From Persicobacter diffluens (lineage in GTDB: Bacteria > Bacteroidota > Bacteroidia > Cytophagales > Cyclobacteriaceae), in assembly GCF_036244895.1 (NCBI RefSeq), contig NZ_BQKE01000001.1:1984001-2048000 (forward strand): 64,000 nucleotides of DNA, written 5' to 3'. The translations under genes were made by a program, and so were the position numbers. This document shows positions 63,831 through 64,000 of the stretch, piece after piece. The stretch's first letter is position 1. Each line of letters opens with the position of its first letter. The notes under the pieces were generated by a model that ran no database searches, had not been told where the DNA came from, and saw only the letters and a program-made list of their open reading frames with translations.

Positions 63831-64000
63831 TCAACCCGTGGAAATGAAGCAAATAGAGTGGAAATAAGGCGGAGATGACTGCTCTTCGATAAAGGAACCC
63901 ATGACTTTGCGCCCATTGATCAAGGCCGGCTTGTTGGAATGGGAAAAAACAACTGAATGCATCACCCGATCCACCCCAAAAAGAATTCGTGAAAATTTGT
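63831..64000 (-). CDS. Possible partial reading frame at the window edge
   Basis: On the minus strand a frame enters from beyond base 64000 and ends with TGA at 63831, giving 55 residues with segments such as ILFGVDRVMHSVVFSH and NKPALINGRKVMG. Its composition looks protein-like, and the converging layout with the comEC gene is reasonable, but a second frame on the same strand is also open here. I do not recognise a family. Treat it as tentative. Confidence 0.3.
   Translation of the reverse strand, partial: KFSRILFGVDRVMHSVVFSHSNKPALINGRKVMGSFIEEQSSPPYFHSICFISTG

Noticed and set aside
63799..63870. Continuation of ComEC beyond its stop codon
   Set aside because: The original frame closes after 22 codons, and no other plus frame gives a ComEC-like tail.
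1..64000. CRISPR arrays, tRNA, rRNA, tmRNA or prophage
   Set aside because: No regular spaced repeats, cloverleaf ends or phage structural genes were seen anywhere in the window.

Overview
The window looks like a chromosomal segment of a member of the Bacteroidota, most likely a gliding-type marine or soil lineage near the Cytophagales. Several independent signs agree: type IX secretion (T9SS) sorting domains of both type A and type B, a PorP/SprF protein followed by a PorE-like TPR/beta-propeller/OmpA protein, families largely restricted to this phylum (DUF3822 beside coaD, GSCFA, a kinase-less PASTA protein beside ddl), promoters with the Bacteroidota -7 element TAnnTTTG, and starts with no strong Shine-Dalgarno sequence. 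Base composition looks even, and I see no rRNA, tRNA, prophage, transposase or CRISPR array. The phylum is secure; the order is an inference.

Layout. 1-3007: end of a DUF3822 gene, coaD, a small secreted protein, and a membrane-anchored metallophosphoesterase. 3276-9900 (minus): a TetR-outer membrane factor-adaptor-RND efflux operon, divergent from an alpha/beta hydrolase. 11242-13597: prs, rplY (bL25) and pth. 13909-21524: three tightly packed genes (giant type B T9SS surface protein, PorP/SprF, PorE-like OmpA protein) flanked by an imperfect inverted repeat. 21604-27551 (minus): a complete-looking thiamine operon thiS-thiC-tenI-thiD-thiE-thiG-thiH under a TPP riboswitch, without thiF. 27912-36975: an amidase without signal peptide, an orphan, an S41 processing protease, a formimidoylglutamase-like protein, a GSCFA protein, a YyaL-type protein and a small membrane protein. 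37044-45931: priA, a lipoprotein, surE, a secreted protein, ribBA and dnaG. 46857-58570: apbC/Mrp with a NifU-domain partner, a T9SS M43 metalloprotease, ddl, a PASTA protein, another T9SS cargo, a periplasmic thioredoxin, a methyltransferase, a SAM hydrolase, phoH and a GNAT protein. 58598-63798: a large soluble hybrid histidine kinase and a short ComEC.

Much of the window is housekeeping (CoA, PRPP, translation, replication restart and priming, Fe-S delivery, riboflavin, thiamine, cell wall). The accessory part is dominated by the cell surface: three proteins carry T9SS sorting signals, and one of them is encoded with its own probable outer-membrane partner proteins.

The most unusual signal is non-coding. 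A roughly 100-160 base sequence recurs in at least five, probably six, intergenic regions on both strands (about 1563, 13633, 28890, 40617, 46411 and 54701). It has a near-palindromic CCTAAATTTGGG block, a pyrimidine-rich centre and a GGCTTAAG-like end. I do not recognise it. A separate 163-base element with 17-base terminal inverted repeats (48232-48394) looks like a MITE. Together with the inverted repeat around the surface-protein trio, these are the parts most worth following up.
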